From: Deltaproteobacteria bacterium
Lineage (GTDB): Bacteria; JAEEML01
DNA length: 16,857 nucleotides
Reading direction: 5' to 3'
Assembly (NCBI GenBank): GCA_016283195.1
Contig: JAEEML010000090.1
Span: 1-16,857 of the forward strand
Shown here: positions 1 through 7,630 of the stretch, piece by piece
Numbering within the stretch: position 1 is the stretch's first letter
How the letters are laid out: each line of letters begins with the position of its first letter
Made by a program: the position numbers and the translations under genes
Notes under the pieces: generated by a model
Databases searched by the model: none
Told to the model about the DNA's origin: nothing
What the model saw: only the letters and a program-made list of their open reading frames with translations

Positions 1-1
1 G

Positions 2-115
2 ATCACTGTTGAGCTGATTCACCAGGTAGCTATGCAGGAAGAGATGCGCTTCGCTATCCGCGAAGGCGGTCGTACAGTTGGCGCCGGTGTTGTTACCGAG
101 ATTATTGATAAGTAA
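2..115 (+). CDS. tuf: Elongation factor Tu, C-terminal end (partial, cut by window edge)
   Basis: Only the last 37 codons and the TAA stop lie in the window; the start is outside. The translated tail contains the block [16 protein letters not shown] followed by TEIIDK, which is the almost invariant end of domain III of EF-Tu, the GTPase that carries aminoacyl-tRNA to the ribosome A site in the cytoplasm. The gene ends 28 bases before the rpsJ ATG with no terminator hairpin between them. The str-type operon (normally rpsL-rpsG-fusA-tuf) therefore probably reads straight into the S10 block, as in several bacterial lineages. The gene may be one of two tuf copies; the window cannot tell. Confidence 0.97.
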   Translation: MTVELIHQVAMQEEMRFAIREGGRTVGAGVVTEIIDK

Positions 116-143
116 CCTGTAACCAGGAGAATGGGTGAACATA

Positions 144-458
144 ATGCAACCCACAACTACAAAGATTAGAATTCGTTTGAAAGCTTATGATCACAATCTC
201 CTCGACCAATCGGCCGGAGAAATTGTAGAAACAGCCCGCCGTACCGGTGCCAAGGTGGTGGGGCCCATCCCCTTGCCGACGAGGATTCATCGTTACACCG
301 TGCTGCGTTCTCCTCATGTTGATAAAAAATCACGTGAGCAATTTGAGATTCGTACCCACAAGAGACTTTTGGACATCATGGAGCCCACCCAACAAACTTT
401 GGATGCTCTTATGAAACTGGAACTCTCCGCCGGTGTCGATGTCGAGATTAAATCGTGA
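144..458 (+). CDS. rpsJ: 30S ribosomal protein S10
   Basis: S10 of the small-subunit head, which also acts as NusE in transcription antitermination. The family signature is clear: [18 protein letters not shown] near the N-terminus, GPIPLPTR in the middle, then [19 protein letters not shown] and a closing AGVDVEIK. Two starts compete. A GTG at 135 has AGGAGA (125-130) close upstream and gives 107 residues. The ATG at 144 has GGGTGA (132-137) six bases upstream and gives 104 residues, closer to the usual 102-105. I chose the ATG, but the GTG is nearly as good. The next gene is rplD, only 30 bases away; the usual neighbour rplC is missing. Confidence 0.96.
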   Translation: MQPTTTKIRIRLKAYDHNLLDQSAGEIVETARRTGAKVVGPIPLPTRIHRYTVLRSPHVDKKSREQFEIRTHKRLLDIMEPTQQTLDALMKLELSAGVDVEIKS

Positions 459-488
459 GGAACGCCCAAGCGGCGATGAGGATTAGAA

Positions 489-1130
489 ATGGCGACATTA
501 GATGTCTATAGTATGCAAGGTGCCAAGGTTGGTACCGTTGACGTTGAAGATGCTATCTTCAAAGGTCCGGTCAATGAGGCCCTTCTTTATCAGATGATTA
601 ATTTACAAAGAGCCAATAAGCGCTCCGGCACTGCCAGCACCAAGACCCGTGCCGATGTTTATGGCTCCGGCAAAAAGATTTACAAACAAAAAGGCACCGG
701 TAACGCCCGTCACGGCGATGCTCAGGCTCCGGAATTCGTCGGCGGCGGCGTGGTCTTTGGCCCGCATCCTCGCGATTACAGCCAGGATATGCCAAAAAAA
801 GCCCGTGCCAAAGCTCTTTGCAGCGCTCTTTCGCAGCGCTTCAAAGAAAATGCCATCATGGTGATTGATGAAATGGCTCTCGCCGGTGAAACCGATGCGG
901 CTAAGCCCTGCTATACCAAACGGCTCTCCGGTGCTCTTAAGGCTATGGATGTGAAGAGCGCTTTGATGGTTGACAGTGATAACAAAGTAATCAAGATGGC
1001 CGCTCACAATATGCCTGCCGTTAAGTATCTTGACGTGGCCGGTATTAATGTGTACGACATCTTAAAGCATGGCAAGTTGCTGCTGAGCAAAGCAGCTCTT
1101 GAGAAAGTGCAAGAGAGGTTGCGCTCATGA
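489..1130 (+). CDS. rplD: 50S ribosomal protein L4
   Basis: L4 binds 23S rRNA early in assembly and its extended loop lines the peptide exit tunnel. At 213 residues it is normal to slightly long. The loop region is recognisable at about residues 50-95, with [20 protein letters not shown] followed by GNARHGD and FGPHPRDYS, then [13 protein letters not shown] at about 100-112. In E. coli L4 also represses its own S10 operon through an mRNA leader; here tuf lies directly upstream of rpsJ, so that leader is not in the usual place. The stop overlaps the start of rplW in an ATGA arrangement (1127-1130), which suggests coupled translation. It sits where rplC should have come first. Confidence 0.96.
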   Translation: MATLDVYSMQGAKVGTVDVEDAIFKGPVNEALLYQMINLQRANKRSGTASTKTRADVYGSGKKIYKQKGTGNARHGDAQAPEFVGGGVVFGPHPRDYSQDMPKKARAKALCSALSQRFKENAIMVIDEMALAGETDAAKPCYTKRLSGALKAMDVKSALMVDSDNKVIKMAAHNMPAVKYLDVAGINVYDILKHGKLLLSKAALEKVQERLRS

Positions 1131-1420
1131 TAGAGCAATATTATCAGATTTTGCGCCGTCCTATAGTTACCGAGCGCAGCACCAAACTTGGTGAAGAACA
1201 AAACAAAGTGGTATTTGAAGTTGACCTTAAAGCCGACAAGCTGACTATTGCCAAGGCTGTTGAGGCAATTTATCAAGTAAAAGTTATCGGAGTTAATACT
1301 TCGATAGTTCGTGGTAAAACTAAACGCTTTGGCCGCACTGTTGGCAAGCGTTCTAACTGGAAGAAAGCGATCGTCACCTTGCATGAAGGTGATAAGATCA
1401 ATTTCTTTGCCAATGCGTGA
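1127..1420 (+). CDS. rplW: 50S ribosomal protein L23
   Basis: L23 sits at the mouth of the exit tunnel and is the docking point for trigger factor and the signal recognition particle. Its 97 residues match the family. The N-terminal ILRRPIVTERS block (residues 7-17) and the later RGKTKRFGRTVGKRSNWKKA segment are typical. The ATG overlaps the rplD stop by four bases. There is no separate strong ribosome binding site, so it is probably translated by reinitiation after rplD. Confidence 0.95.
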   Translation: MIEQYYQILRRPIVTERSTKLGEEQNKVVFEVDLKADKLTIAKAVEAIYQVKVIGVNTSIVRGKTKRFGRTVGKRSNWKKAIVTLHEGDKINFFANA

Positions 1421-1429
1421 GGCTTAATT

Positions 1430-2260
1430 ATGGCGATCCGTAATTTTCATCCTACTTCCAAGTGCCGCCGCCAGATGCAGGTTTCCGATTTTTCGGATAT
1501 CTCCAAAGTGGCTCCCGAGAAGTCTCTTCTTGAGCCGCTGCAAAAAACCGGTGGCCGTAATAATCAGGGTCGGGTGACTGTGCGTTTTATCGGCGGTGGC
1601 CACAAACGCAAATACCGCATAATAGATTTTAAACGCAACAAATTTAATGTCCCCGGGACTGTTGCTACTATCGAATATGATCCCAACCGCACCTGTCGCA
1701 TCGCCCTGGTGAACTATGCCGACGGTGAGAAGCGCTATATCTTGGCTCCCAATACGCTGAAGGTCGGTGATACCGTCATTTCCGGCGAGAGCGTGGATAT
1801 TATGGTCGGTAATGCTCTGCCTTTGGCCAATATGCCTCTCGGTACATTGGTGCACAATATTGAGCTGAAACCGGGCAAGGGCGGCCAAATGGTGCGTAGC
1901 GCCGGCGCTGCCGCTCAGGTCGTGGCCAAAGAGGGCGATTATGTTACTTTGCGCCTCCCCTCCGGTGAAATGCGCAAGGTTTCCAAGCTCTGCTTTGCCA
2001 CAGTCGGTGAAGTGGGCAACCACGAGCACGAGAATGAGAAATCCGGCAAAGCCGGCCGCAGCCGCTGGTTGGGCAAGATGCCGCACAACCGTGGTACCAC
2101 AATGAACCCTGTTGACCACCCCCACGGCGGTGGTGAAGGTAAGGCAAACGGTGGCCGTCAGCATACCAGTCCTTGGGGCTGGTACACTAAAGGTCCCAAG
2201 ACTCGTAAAAACAAACGGTCTGAATATATGATCGTAAAACGGCGTGCTAAAAGCCGGTAG
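1430..2260 (+). CDS. rplB: 50S ribosomal protein L2
   Basis: L2 is one of the most conserved large-subunit proteins, needed for subunit association and peptidyl-transferase function. The 276-residue length is standard. Diagnostic segments include [20 protein letters not shown] (about residues 41-60), an SH3-like barrel in the middle and the C-terminal block [14 protein letters not shown] with its peptidyl-transferase-associated histidine. It starts nine bases after rplW, with GAGG (1419-1422) overlapping the rplW stop as a modest ribosome binding site. The long frame on the opposite strand here is a shadow of this gene. Confidence 0.98.
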   Translation: MAIRNFHPTSKCRRQMQVSDFSDISKVAPEKSLLEPLQKTGGRNNQGRVTVRFIGGGHKRKYRIIDFKRNKFNVPGTVATIEYDPNRTCRIALVNYADGEKRYILAPNTLKVGDTVISGESVDIMVGNALPLANMPLGTLVHNIELKPGKGGQMVRSAGAAAQVVAKEGDYVTLRLPSGEMRKVSKLCFATVGEVGNHEHENEKSGKAGRSRWLGKMPHNRGTTMNPVDHPHGGGEGKANGGRQHTSPWGWYTKGPKTRKNKRSEYMIVKRRAKSR

Positions 2261-2270
2261 GAATTGAGTA

Positions 2271-2549
2271 ATGGCACGATCAATTAAAAAAGGTCCCTTT
2301 GTGGATGAGCATTTGATGAAGAAGATTGATGAGCTTAACAAAGCTAATCAAAAGAAAGTTGTCCAAACTTGGTCAAGACGGTCGACTATTGTTCCTGAAT
2401 TTATCGGTCACACCTTTGCGGTGCACAATGGCCGTAAATTTACCGCTGTGTTTGTGACCGAAAATATGGTTGGCCATAAGCTTGGCGAATTTGCCCCCAC
2501 CAGAACCTTCCATGGTCACGCTGCCGATCGCAAAGCGGCCAAGAAGTAA
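2271..2549 (+). CDS. rpsS: 30S ribosomal protein S19
   Basis: S19 lies in the small-subunit head next to S13 and contacts the A-site finger bridge of the large subunit. The 92-residue product begins with the standard [16 protein letters not shown] and contains [20 protein letters not shown] and [20 protein letters not shown], all hallmarks. It follows rplB after 10 bases and precedes rplV, the usual S10-operon order. Confidence 0.97.
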   Translation: MARSIKKGPFVDEHLMKKIDELNKANQKKVVQTWSRRSTIVPEFIGHTFAVHNGRKFTAVFVTENMVGHKLGEFAPTRTFHGHAADRKAAKK

Positions 2550-2573
2550 TAGTGGATAGCGAAAGGAAACAAG

Positions 2574-2957
2574 ATGTCTACTAGAGAACGTGAAAAAGCG
2601 AAAGTTAGAAAAGCTGCCAAGGTTGCCGCTGCCCCCCGGGCCAGTTTGCGTAATCTGCGCATGTCTCCTTCTAAAGTGCGCCTGGTTGTTGATTTGGTTA
2701 GAGGCCAGAATGGTGTGGATGCGGAAGCTATTCTTACCCTTTGCGATAAGAAAGCTGCTAGCCACGTCTTAAAACTTCTGCGCTCAGCTGTAGCCAATAC
2801 TGAAGAAAAAGGCGTGGGCAGTGCTGAGAATCTGAAGATTAAGACAGCTTTTGTGGATGAGGGCCCCGTGATGAAGCGGTGGAACTCAAGAGCTCAGGGC
2901 CGCGCTTGCAGGATTCTGAAACGTACTTCGGATATTACCATCATTCTCGATAAATAG
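2574..2957 (+). CDS. rplV: 50S ribosomal protein L22 (N-terminally extended)
   Basis: L22 binds all domains of 23S rRNA, and its beta-hairpin reaches into the exit tunnel near L4. The conserved core begins at about residue 23 (ASLRNLRMSPSKVRLVVDLV) and ends with RILKRTSDITIIL. At 127 residues it is longer than the common 110-115. The extra length is a Lys/Arg/Ala/Glu-rich N-terminal tail of about 20 residues. No better internal ATG exists before the core, and GAAAGGA lies a few bases upstream of the chosen ATG, so the tail looks genuine. The wording DEGPVMKRW near residues 96-104 resembles deltaproteobacterial L22 as far as I can judge. Confidence 0.96.
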   Translation: MSTREREKAKVRKAAKVAAAPRASLRNLRMSPSKVRLVVDLVRGQNGVDAEAILTLCDKKAASHVLKLLRSAVANTEEKGVGSAENLKIKTAFVDEGPVMKRWNSRAQGRACRILKRTSDITIILDK

Positions 2958-2996
2958 AGATTGATTAGCCCTTAATGGGGGATTGGAGAGGTAACT

Positions 2997-3668
2997 ATGG
3001 GGCAGAAAACGCACCCAATAGGTTTTAGGTTAGGATACATTAAGAGTTGGGACTCTAAATGGTATGAAGAAAAGAACTATGCCAAATGGTTGCATGAGGA
3101 TATTAAAATTCGCGAGCACCTGCGGCAAAAACTGGAGAGCGCCAGTGTTTCAAAAATTGAGATTGAGCGCGCTGCCAATATTGTGAAAGTCAATATCCAC
3201 ACCGCTCGTCCCGGTATTGTTATCGGCCGCAAAGGCGAGGATATTGAGAAGCTGAAAAAAGAAATTCAGACAATGACCGAAAACGAGGTTTTTGTCAATA
3301 TCCATGAGATTCGCAAACAAGAGCTTGATGCTTATCTCGTGGCCGAAAGTGTTGCTTTGCAGCTCAGCCGTCGTATCGCTTTCCGTCGGGCTATGAAAAA
3401 AGCCGTGCAATCGGCTTTGAAATTCGGCGCCAAGGGTATTAAAGTGGCTTGCTCTGGCCGACTTGGCGGAGCTGAAATGGCTCGTTATGAGTGGTATCGT
3501 GAGGGCCGCGTGCCGTTGCATACACTCCGCGCTGATATTGATTACGGTATTGCCAAATCACACACTACCTATGGTGTTATTGGCGTAAAATGCTGGATTT
3601 TCAAAGGCGAAATTCTGCCCCAGGCCAAATCTTTAAAGAATAAACCGAAAGCAGATAAAGCAGTTTGA
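2997..3668 (+). CDS. rpsC: 30S ribosomal protein S3
   Basis: S3 forms part of the mRNA entry channel and its helicase activity. The 223-residue protein starts with the invariant [13 protein letters not shown]. The type-2 KH domain is visible with its GRKG loop at about residues 77-80 ([13 protein letters not shown]). The C-terminal domain carries the family block [20 protein letters not shown]. It is preceded by GGAGAGG about five bases before the ATG. Gene position between rplV and rplP is canonical. Confidence 0.97.
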   Translation: MGQKTHPIGFRLGYIKSWDSKWYEEKNYAKWLHEDIKIREHLRQKLESASVSKIEIERAANIVKVNIHTARPGIVIGRKGEDIEKLKKEIQTMTENEVFVNIHEIRKQELDAYLVAESVALQLSRRIAFRRAMKKAVQSALKFGAKGIKVACSGRLGGAEMARYEWYREGRVPLHTLRADIDYGIAKSHTTYGVIGVKCWIFKGEILPQAKSLKNKPKADKAV

Positions 3669-3702
3669 GAGCTTATAATAAATAGCATAATGGAGTTTAG
3701 CC

Positions 3703-4119
3703 ATGTTGGCACCATCAAGAGTTAAGTATAGAAAACAAATGAAGGGCAGATTGGACGGCGTTGCCCGCCGTGGCTCTACCCTGGCCTTTGGTGAATTTGG
3801 CTTGCAAGCTATTGAACCGGGCTGGGTGACCGAGCGGCAAATTGAAGCTGCCCGTATCGCTATTAACCGTCACTTAAAGCGCGTTGGTAAACTGTGGATC
3901 CGCGTTTTCCCAGATAAACCGGTTGGTAAGAAGCCGGCTGAAACTCGTATGGGTAAAGGTAAGGGTACACCGGATAGTTGGGTTGTGCCAATGCACTCCG
4001 GGGTGATCGTTTATGAAATTTTGGGTGTTCCGGAAGTTGATGCCAAAGAGGCTCTGCGCCTGGCTTCACACAAGCTCCCGATTCGTACCAAAATTGTGAA
4101 AAGGAGCGATTTACTATGA
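3703..4119 (+). CDS. rplP: 50S ribosomal protein L16
   Basis: L16 organises the A-tRNA site of the large subunit. The 138-residue length is standard. Visible hallmarks are [16 protein letters not shown] at the start, the [15 protein letters not shown] block, the [13 protein letters not shown] helix and the RMGKGKG loop at about residues 82-88, the region hydroxylated on arginine in E. coli. The initiation region carries TGGAGTTTAGCC directly before the ATG, a 12-base string repeated exactly before rplN. The TGA overlaps the rpmC ATG by four bases (ATGA at 4116-4119), implying translational coupling. Confidence 0.97.
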   Translation: MLAPSRVKYRKQMKGRLDGVARRGSTLAFGEFGLQAIEPGWVTERQIEAARIAINRHLKRVGKLWIRVFPDKPVGKKPAETRMGKGKGTPDSWVVPMHSGVIVYEILGVPEVDAKEALRLASHKLPIRTKIVKRSDLL

Positions 4120-4322
4120 AAAGTTCTGAAATTCGGGAGCGCAATACCGAAGAGCTGAGCGTTCTCTTGCAGCAGATGAATGAGAATCTCTTCAAGAAGA
4201 AATTTGACAAGGCTCTCAATCAGCTGCAAAAAAACCATGAGGTGCGCCAGCTGAAGAAGGATATTGCCAAGGTGAAAACCATTATTCGCGAGCGGGAAAT
4301 TGCCGCCTCTAAAGAGGGCTGA
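4116..4322 (+). CDS. rpmC: 50S ribosomal protein L29
   Basis: L29 is a small two-helix protein near the tunnel exit, next to L23. The 68-residue product begins [14 protein letters not shown] and is almost wholly helical and charged, with the family-typical ending [16 protein letters not shown]. It overlaps rplP by four bases and is followed by rpsQ, the usual L16-L29-S17 order. Confidence 0.93.
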   Translation: MKSSEIRERNTEELSVLLQQMNENLFKKKFDKALNQLQKNHEVRQLKKDIAKVKTIIREREIAASKEG

Positions 4323-4349
4323 CCGCCAGCGGGCAGATAAGGAATAGCT

Positions 4350-4607
4350 ATGTCAATCGAAAGACGTACAAAAATTGCGACAGTAATAAAAAATAAGATG
4401 GACAAAACCGTCGTTGTGGAGTATACACGCCGGGTAGCTCACTCGGTCTACGGTAAATTCGTTAAAGACCGCGTGAGAATTAAAGCTCATGATGAAAAGA
4501 ATGAGTGCAATGTCGGTGATACGGTAATGCTTGAAGAGACCCGCCCGTTGTCCAAAGATAAACACTGGCGCGTTTGCAAGATTATCAAGAAAAACGAGTT
4601 GGTCTGA
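4350..4607 (+). CDS. rpsQ: 30S ribosomal protein S17
   Basis: S17 is an early-binding OB-fold protein of the 16S rRNA 5' domain. Its 85 residues show the standard [18 protein letters not shown] segment, [19 protein letters not shown], and the C-terminal [22 protein letters not shown] lies seven bases upstream of the ATG. It is the last gene of the S10-type half of the cluster; a small hairpin (4610-4631) follows before rplN. Confidence 0.96.
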   Translation: MSIERRTKIATVIKNKMDKTVVVEYTRRVAHSVYGKFVKDRVRIKAHDEKNECNVGDTVMLEETRPLSKDKHWRVCKIIKKNELV

Positions 4608-4609
4608 TT

Positions 4610-4631
4610 CTTGGCGAACAGGCCAGCCAAG
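4610..4631 (+). promoter_or_regulatory. RNA hairpin abutting the rplN ribosome binding site
   Basis: CTTGGC (4610-4615) pairs perfectly with GCCAAG (4626-4631), leaving a 10-base loop. An overlapping shorter pairing, TGGC with GCCA (4622-4625), competes with it. The right arm touches GTGGAG (4631-4636), the rplN ribosome binding site. There is no U-tract, so it is not a terminator. In E. coli this gap is the S10/spc operon boundary. The hairpin could tune rplN translation or could be incidental; the stem is only six pairs. Confidence 0.4.
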
Positions 4632-4644
4632 TGGAGTTTAGCCT

Positions 4645-5013
4645 ATGATTCAGATGCAATCTACCCTGGATGTAGCAGACAATTCCGGGGCAAAAAAAGT
4701 CTGCTGTATTAAAGTTCTTGGTGGTTCTCGCCGCCGCTATGCCGCTATCGGCGACGTTGTGCGCGTTGCTGTGCGTGAAGCTCTCCCTAATTCCAAAGTG
4801 AAAAAGGGTGACAAAATGCTGGCTGTAGTGGTGCGTACTGCCAAAGAGGTGCGCCGCCCCGATGGCACCTATATTCGTTTTGATAAAAACAGTGCCGTGC
4901 TATTGAACAACAATCGTGAGCCTATCGGTACCCGTATCTTTGGGCCGGTTGCTCGTGAACTGCGTAATAAAAAGTTCATGAAGATTGTTTCTTTGGCTCC
5001 TGAGGTTCTGTAG
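4645..5013 (+). CDS. rplN: 50S ribosomal protein L14
   Basis: L14 forms an intersubunit bridge on the large subunit and is the binding surface for the silencing factor RsfS. The 122-residue protein is a textbook match: [19 protein letters not shown] at the start, [12 protein letters not shown], and the middle [19 protein letters not shown]. The initiation site shares TGGAGTTTAGCC (4632-4643) with rplP. In E. coli this is the first gene of the spc operon; here no promoter or terminator separates it clearly from rpsQ. Confidence 0.98.
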   Translation: MIQMQSTLDVADNSGAKKVCCIKVLGGSRRRYAAIGDVVRVAVREALPNSKVKKGDKMLAVVVRTAKEVRRPDGTYIRFDKNSAVLLNNNREPIGTRIFGPVARELRNKKFMKIVSLAPEVL

Positions 5014-5022
5014 GAGAAGGTC

Positions 5023-5352
5023 ATGAAGATTAAGAAAAATGATACCGTGGAAGTGATCACTGGTAAATACAAAGGCAAAAAAGGTAAAGTCATCGAAGTG
5101 CTTACCGCTGAGAATGCCGTGCGCGTTGAAGGCATCAACCTGATTAAACGCCACTATAAACCCAGCCAGGCTCATCCTGAGGGCGGGATTGTGGAAAAGG
5201 TCGGTACCATCCACATTTCCAATGTGGCTCTGCTTGACCCCACCGATGGCAAGCCCACTCGCGTTGGCTTTAAATTTATTGATGATAAAGATTCCGGTAA
5301 AAAACGCAAAGTCAGAATCTCTCGCAGAAGCGGCGAGATCCTGGATAAGTAA
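5023..5352 (+). CDS. rplX: 50S ribosomal protein L24
   Basis: L24 is an assembly-initiating protein with an SH3-like KOW domain near the N-terminus. The KOW motif is visible at about residues 3-33 ([20 protein letters not shown]), followed by [16 protein letters not shown] and the family block [18 protein letters not shown]. The length of 109 residues is typical. It begins nine bases after rplN with GGAGAAGG upstream. The C-terminus lacks the zinc cysteines found in some L24 proteins. Its stop is followed by a stable hairpin before rplE. Confidence 0.96.
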   Translation: MKIKKNDTVEVITGKYKGKKGKVIEVLTAENAVRVEGINLIKRHYKPSQAHPEGGIVEKVGTIHISNVALLDPTDGKPTRVGFKFIDDKDSGKKRKVRISRRSGEILDK

Positions 5353-5361
5353 TTAACAAGT

Positions 5362-5398
5362 GCGACTCCCCCTCACAGCGCGGGGGAATTTGGGTCGC
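5362..5398 (+). promoter_or_regulatory. Bulged RNA hairpin just upstream of the rplE start; candidate translational operator
   Basis: Two stacked stems are visible. The outer GCGAC (5362-5366) pairs with GTCGC (5394-5398). The inner TCCCCC (5367-5372) pairs with GGGGGA (5382-5387). The loop is nine bases (5373-5381), and a six-base bulge (5388-5393) lies on the 3' side between the stems. The hairpin ends two bases before AAGGA (5401-5405), the rplE ribosome binding site. No U-tract follows, so termination is unlikely. In E. coli, ribosomal protein S8 represses the spc operon by binding a hairpin at exactly this place, around the rplE start. Whether this one mimics the S8 site in 16S rRNA is unproven. 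Confidence 0.55.
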
Positions 5399-5411
5399 CA
5401 AAGGATGAAAA

Positions 5412-6005
5412 ATGGCAAAAGAAGCTAAAGCTAAAAAAACAGTAAGCGAGGCCAGAGCTCCGGTTACGCCTCGTCTAAGCAAACTTTATAACGATGAGGT
5501 AGTGGCCAAACTTACTAAAGATTTTGGTTACAAAAACCCCATGCAGGTTCCCCGGATTAAAAAGATCACCATTAACATGGGTCTGGGCGAAGCTGTCCAA
5601 AATGTGAAAATTATCGATTCTGCACTCGAAGAGATGAAAGCTATTACCGGTCGTAAACCGGTTGTGACCAAATCTCGTCAGTCTATTGCTAACTTTAAGT
5701 TGCGTGCTGGTATGCCGATCGGCGTTATGGTGACCCTCCGGCGTGACATCATGTGGGAATTTCTGGAAAGATTATTTACCATCGCTCTGCCCCGCGTGCG
5801 CGATTTCAAAGGTGTGAGCACCAAAGCTTTTGATGGCCGTGGCAACTATGCTCTTGGTCTCAAAGAGCAAATTATCTTCCCGGAAATCGATTACGATAAA
5901 ATTGATAAAATCAAAGGTCTGGGTATCACTATCGTGACCAGTGCTAAGACCGACAAAGAGTGTAAGGCGTTACTTGAATATATTGGTATGCCTTTCCGTA
6001 AGTGA
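5412..6005 (+). CDS. rplE: 50S ribosomal protein L5 (N-terminally extended)
   Basis: L5 binds 5S rRNA and helps form the central protuberance, touching the P-site tRNA. The conserved body begins at about residue 20 ([12 protein letters not shown]) and includes [34 protein letters not shown], and the ending [20 protein letters not shown]. At 197 residues it exceeds the usual 178-180 by about 18. The surplus is a Lys/Ala-rich N-terminal tail ([16 protein letters not shown]). No alternative Met precedes the core, and AAGGA is well placed six bases upstream, so the tail is likely real. The hairpin at 5362-5398 directly precedes it. Confidence 0.97.
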   Translation: MAKEAKAKKTVSEARAPVTPRLSKLYNDEVVAKLTKDFGYKNPMQVPRIKKITINMGLGEAVQNVKIIDSALEEMKAITGRKPVVTKSRQSIANFKLRAGMPIGVMVTLRRDIMWEFLERLFTIALPRVRDFKGVSTKAFDGRGNYALGLKEQIIFPEIDYDKIDKIKGLGITIVTSAKTDKECKALLEYIGMPFRK

Positions 6006-6014
6006 GGATAGAAT

Positions 6015-6200
6015 ATGTCTAAAAAGTGCAAATTAGTAAGAGATCCCAAGACGATCAAATTTTCCACCCGTCAGCACAATCGCTGCGGTATTTGTGGCCG
6101 TTCCCGCGGCTATATCCGGAAATTTAATCTTTGCCGTCTTTGCTTCAGAGAAAGAGCTTTAAATGGTGAACTTCCAGGCGTAACTAAAGCGTCCTGGTAA
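6015..6200 (+). CDS. rpsN: 30S ribosomal protein S14, zinc-binding short form
   Basis: S14 packs in the small-subunit head. The 61-residue product is the C+ form, with a zinc ribbon made by Cys24, Cys27, Cys40 and Cys43 ([14 protein letters not shown] then CRLCFRE). It ends in the common LPGVTKASW. This excludes groups such as Alpha- and Gammaproteobacteria, whose usual S14 is the roughly 100-residue cysteine-free form. It follows rplE after nine bases with GAGGA upstream. The 47-base gap to rpsH contains GGGG (6209-6212) and CCCC (6231-6234) but no convincing stem. Confidence 0.97.
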   Translation: MSKKCKLVRDPKTIKFSTRQHNRCGICGRSRGYIRKFNLCRLCFRERALNGELPGVTKASW

Positions 6201-6247
6201 TAAATAGCGGGGATACGGCTTAGGCAACGGCCCCTGAAAGGTGAAAA

Positions 6248-6640
6248 ATGATAGATCCTATCGCAGATATGCTGACACGCATTCGCAATGCCCAAAAGGC
6301 CAAACACGAATCAGTGAAGATGCCCTCTTCCAAACTGAAAGAGAAAATCGCCGGTGTGCTCAAAGAGAGCGGCTATGTTTCCGACGTAGAAGTAATTCCC
6401 GGTAAGGTTTTCAACGAACTTTCTATTTCCCTGAAATATGATCACAAAGGCGTTCCTGCCATTGAACATATTTCCCGCGTGAGTACTTGCGGTCGCCGTG
6501 TATATACCGGCTATGACAAGATTCCCACTGTGCGCAGCGGACTTGGTATTTGCATTTTAACTACGTCAAAAGGCGTTATGACTGATAAAGAAGCTCGCAA
6601 CCAGAGAGTTGGTGGCGAGGTTCTCTGCTATGTCTGGTAA
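6248..6640 (+). CDS. rpsH: 30S ribosomal protein S8
   Basis: S8 binds the central domain of 16S rRNA and in E. coli is the autogenous repressor of the spc operon. Its 130 residues are standard: MIDPIADMLTRIRNAQKAKH at the start, PSSKLKEKIAGVLKESGYV, and the C-terminal GLGICILTTSKGVMTDKEAR ending in GGEVLCYVW. AAAGGTGA precedes the ATG by three bases. It lies two genes downstream of the rplE hairpin it might recognise. Confidence 0.97.
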   Translation: MIDPIADMLTRIRNAQKAKHESVKMPSSKLKEKIAGVLKESGYVSDVEVIPGKVFNELSISLKYDHKGVPAIEHISRVSTCGRRVYTGYDKIPTVRSGLGICILTTSKGVMTDKEARNQRVGGEVLCYVW

Positions 6641-6654
6641 GAGAGGGGTGTAGC

Positions 6655-7194
6655 ATGTCAAGAATTGGTAAAAAGCCGGTTGTTATTCCCTCCGGTGTCA
6701 GTGTGACGAAAAATAAAAGCGAGATAACTGTCAAAGGGCCGCAAGGGACTTTGACCATGACTCACCGCCCCGAAGTCGAAGTGGCTGTCGAAGACGGCGT
6801 AGTGCATGTTTCTGTTGTCAGCACCGACCGCAATGCCAGAGCTTATTTCGGTATGACCAGAGCTCTCATTAATAACATGATTATCGGTACCTCCAAGGGC
6901 TTTTCCAAGCAACTGGATGTAAGCGGTGTCGGTTACAGAGCCGATGTAAAAGGTAATGAACTTGTTCTTAACCTTGGTTTTACTCATACCATCAACTATC
7001 CGATTCCCGCCGGAGTCAAAGTTGAAGTTGATAAAAACAACCGCATTACTATTAGCGGCTGTGATAAGCAAAAAGTCGGCCAGATGGCTGCCGAAGTTCG
7101 CGCTTATAAACATGCTGATCCGTACAAACTCAAAGGTGTGAAGTATGTTGATGAGGTTGTGAAACGTAAAGTCGGCAAAGCCGGTACAAAATAA
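6655..7194 (+). CDS. rplF: 50S ribosomal protein L6
   Basis: L6 lies at the base of the L7/L12 stalk near the sarcin-ricin loop, where translation factors dock. The 179-residue protein begins MSRIGKKPVVIPSGV and contains VKGPQGTLTMTHRPEV, GYRADVKGNELVLNLGFTH and the family C-terminal block ADPYKLKGVKYVDEVVKRK. Length and start are typical, with GAGAGGGG about ten bases upstream. It follows rpsH after 14 bases. Confidence 0.97.
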   Translation: MSRIGKKPVVIPSGVSVTKNKSEITVKGPQGTLTMTHRPEVEVAVEDGVVHVSVVSTDRNARAYFGMTRALINNMIIGTSKGFSKQLDVSGVGYRADVKGNELVLNLGFTHTINYPIPAGVKVEVDKNNRITISGCDKQKVGQMAAEVRAYKHADPYKLKGVKYVDEVVKRKVGKAGTK

Positions 7195-7241
7195 GTAACC
7201 GCTGAAAGGCCATAAGACATTAAGTTGTTGAGAGGATTACC

Positions 7242-7619
7242 ATGATTCCAAATAAAAAACCAAAATCAAGAAACGAGTTGCGTATCCGCAGACGGAATCG
7301 CGGTCGCAAGAAAATTGCCGGCACAGCGAGCCAGCCCAGAATCTCTGTTTACAGAAGTCTCACCAATATCTTTGCCCAAGTTATTGATGATGATAAAGGT
7401 GTGACCTTGGCTTCTGCTTCTACTATCGCTAAAGATCTGCGTGACAGCTTGAAGGGGCTCAAAAAAGCCGAGAAGGCCAAACTTGTTGGCAAGAAGCTGG
7501 CTGAGATTTGCAAAGCTAAAGGTATTGAAAATGTTGTCTTCGATCGTGGCGGCTATCGCTACCAGGGTCGGGTTAAAGCACTTGCCGACGGCGCCCGTGA
7601 GGGCGGCCTCCAATTCTAA
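7242..7619 (+). CDS. rplR: 50S ribosomal protein L18
   Basis: L18 binds 5S rRNA together with L5. The 125-residue product has a basic N-terminus (about residues 9-25, rich in Arg), then [20 protein letters not shown], and the ending [19 protein letters not shown] plus GAREGGLQF, which is diagnostic. It is a few residues longer than the common 117-122. AGAGGA sits about seven bases before the ATG. The gap from rplF is 47 bases without obvious structure. Confidence 0.96.
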   Translation: MIPNKKPKSRNELRIRRRNRGRKKIAGTASQPRISVYRSLTNIFAQVIDDDKGVTLASASTIAKDLRDSLKGLKKAEKAKLVGKKLAEICKAKGIENVVFDRGGYRYQGRVKALADGAREGGLQF

Positions 7620-7630
7620 GGAGCTGATTA

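Noticed and set aside
1424-2341. Long open frame (305 codons) on the minus strand opposite rplB and the start of rpsS
   Set aside because: It mirrors the highly conserved L2 gene, has no family resemblance and lies opposite a certain gene; codon bias of the real gene explains the lack of stops.
6201-6247. GGGG/CCCC inverted repeat in the rpsN-rpsH gap, considered as a third regulatory hairpin
   Set aside because: Only four pairs with an 18-base loop and no supporting inner stem; too weak to call.
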